Assembly: GCA_028684915.1 (NCBI GenBank)
Contig: JAQUEZ010000313.1
Span: 1 to 6,640 of the forward strand
DNA: 6,640 nucleotides
Direction: 5' to 3'
Source: Desulfobulbus sp.
Lineage (GTDB): Bacteria > Desulfobacterota > Desulfobulbia > Desulfobulbales > Desulfobulbaceae
Under the pieces are notes generated by a model. That model had not been told where the DNA came from, made no database searches, and saw only the letters and a list, made by a program, of their open reading frames with translations. Within the stretch, counting starts at the first letter, position 1. Each line of letters starts with the position of its first letter. The translations under genes were made by a program, and so were the position numbers. This document shows positions 6,104 to 6,640 of this stretch, piece by piece.

Positions 6104-6640
6104 ATGCGAATTCGGACTTTCTCCGTACTCCTTTGGGCCGCGCTGTTCTGTTGTTGGGGTGCGTCTGCTTCAATGGCTGAACAGCCTGGCGTTGAGTACA
6201 AGGTCAAGGCGGCCTTTCTGCTCAACTTTGCCCGGTTTGTAACCTGGCCTACCGTGGTCGAGCAAACAGGCTCTTTCCCTCTCTGTATTGTCGGGGACGA
6301 TCCCTTTGGCGAGGCCTTGGCCGGCATCGAAACTAAGGCCGTGGGAGGCAAACAGGTGGAACTTCGTTTTCCGGCTGTCAACAGTAAGCAACTGGGGCAA
6401 TGCCGGATGCTTTTTATTAGCCAATCTGAATCGCAGAATGTTGCGCGGATTCTAAAGATGATTGCTGGTAAACCAGTGGTGACGATTAGTGATGTCGACG
6501 GTTTTACCGATGCCGGCGGAATCTTTGAATTTAAAGATCAACGAGGCCGGCTTTCCTTTGTCATCAACAACTCCGGGGCAAAGGCGCAAGGACTGAGCAT
6601 TAGTTCCTCCTTGCTCAATTTAGCGGTTGACGTACTGTAA
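6104..6640 (+). CDS. YfiR family (DUF4154) periplasmic protein
   Basis: A 178-residue protein ending exactly at the right edge (TAA 6638-6640). Residues 1-25 look like a signal peptide: basic MRIR, hydrophobic FSVLLWAALFCCW, then SASMA, with cleavage probably before Glu26. The mature part has YfiR hallmarks: YKVKAAFLLNFARFVTWP (32-49), LCIVGDDPFG (60-69), QCRMLFIS (99-106), VVTISDVDGF, GIFEFKDQRGRLSFVIN and a C-terminal LSISSSLLNLA. P. aeruginosa YfiR is a periplasmic repressor of the membrane diguanylate cyclase YfiN. Here Cys61 and Cys100 are 39 residues apart, the same spacing as the Cys71-Cys110 disulfide reported for YfiR; the second YfiR disulfide has no counterpart. Start: an in-frame TTG at 6086 exists, but ATG 6104 gives a normal signal peptide; the AGG at 6095-6097 is a weak Shine-Dalgarno. 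Probably co-transcribed with the receptor. The signalling partner should lie to the right of the window. Confidence 0.93.
   Translation: MRIRTFSVLLWAALFCCWGASASMAEQPGVEYKVKAAFLLNFARFVTWPTVVEQTGSFPLCIVGDDPFGEALAGIETKAVGGKQVELRFPAVNSKQLGQCRMLFISQSESQNVARILKMIAGKPVVTISDVDGFTDAGGIFEFKDQRGRLSFVINNSGAKAQGLSISSSLLNLAVDVL

Overview
The window looks like chromosomal DNA from a Gram-negative bacterium with a TonB-energised outer membrane. The gene set (GltB, a DHH/DHHA1/CBS protein of the type common in Desulfobacterota/Desulfuromonadota, and a plug-barrel receptor followed by a YfiR-like protein) and the moderately GC-rich base composition suggest a former deltaproteobacterium. That placement is inferred from recalled protein families, not from a marker gene.

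Layout. Positions 1-1699 (minus strand) hold the N-terminal 566 codons of gltB, the glutamate synthase large subunit; the gene runs off the left edge. Positions 1700-2134 form a divergent intergenic region dense in structure. It holds a ~162-bp MITE-like element (1715-1876) with 17-bp imperfect terminal inverted repeats and a flanking direct repeat, a 15-bp palindrome (1929-1943), a small inverted repeat (1981-1997), and a sigma70-like promoter (2001-2028) whose -10 overlaps a perfect 10-bp-arm inverted repeat (2025-2047). Positions 2135-3433 (plus) encode a stand-alone DHH phosphoesterase with two CBS domains, followed by a likely intrinsic terminator (3516-3545). Positions 3577-3606 carry a degenerate match to the right end of the MITE-like element. 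Positions 3657-3878 are the remnant of a second TonB-dependent receptor (signal peptide plus part of the plug, with a deletion and a nonsense codon). The intact receptor (4040-6076) and a YfiR/DUF4154 periplasmic protein (6104-6640, ending on the last base of the window) lie 27 nt apart on the plus strand and are very probably one operon.

How the parts relate. gltB is ammonium-assimilation housekeeping and has no obvious link to the rest. The receptor-YfiR pair suggests an outer-membrane uptake or sensing module coupled to a periplasmic regulator; in YfiR systems the partner is an inner-membrane signalling enzyme, so the next gene to the right is the one to inspect. The receptor has no N-terminal FecA-like signalling domain, so any coupling would have to be indirect. 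The most notable non-coding signals are the transposon-like element inserted almost on top of the gltB ribosome-binding site, and the perfect palindrome across the predicted start of transcription of the DHH-CBS gene.
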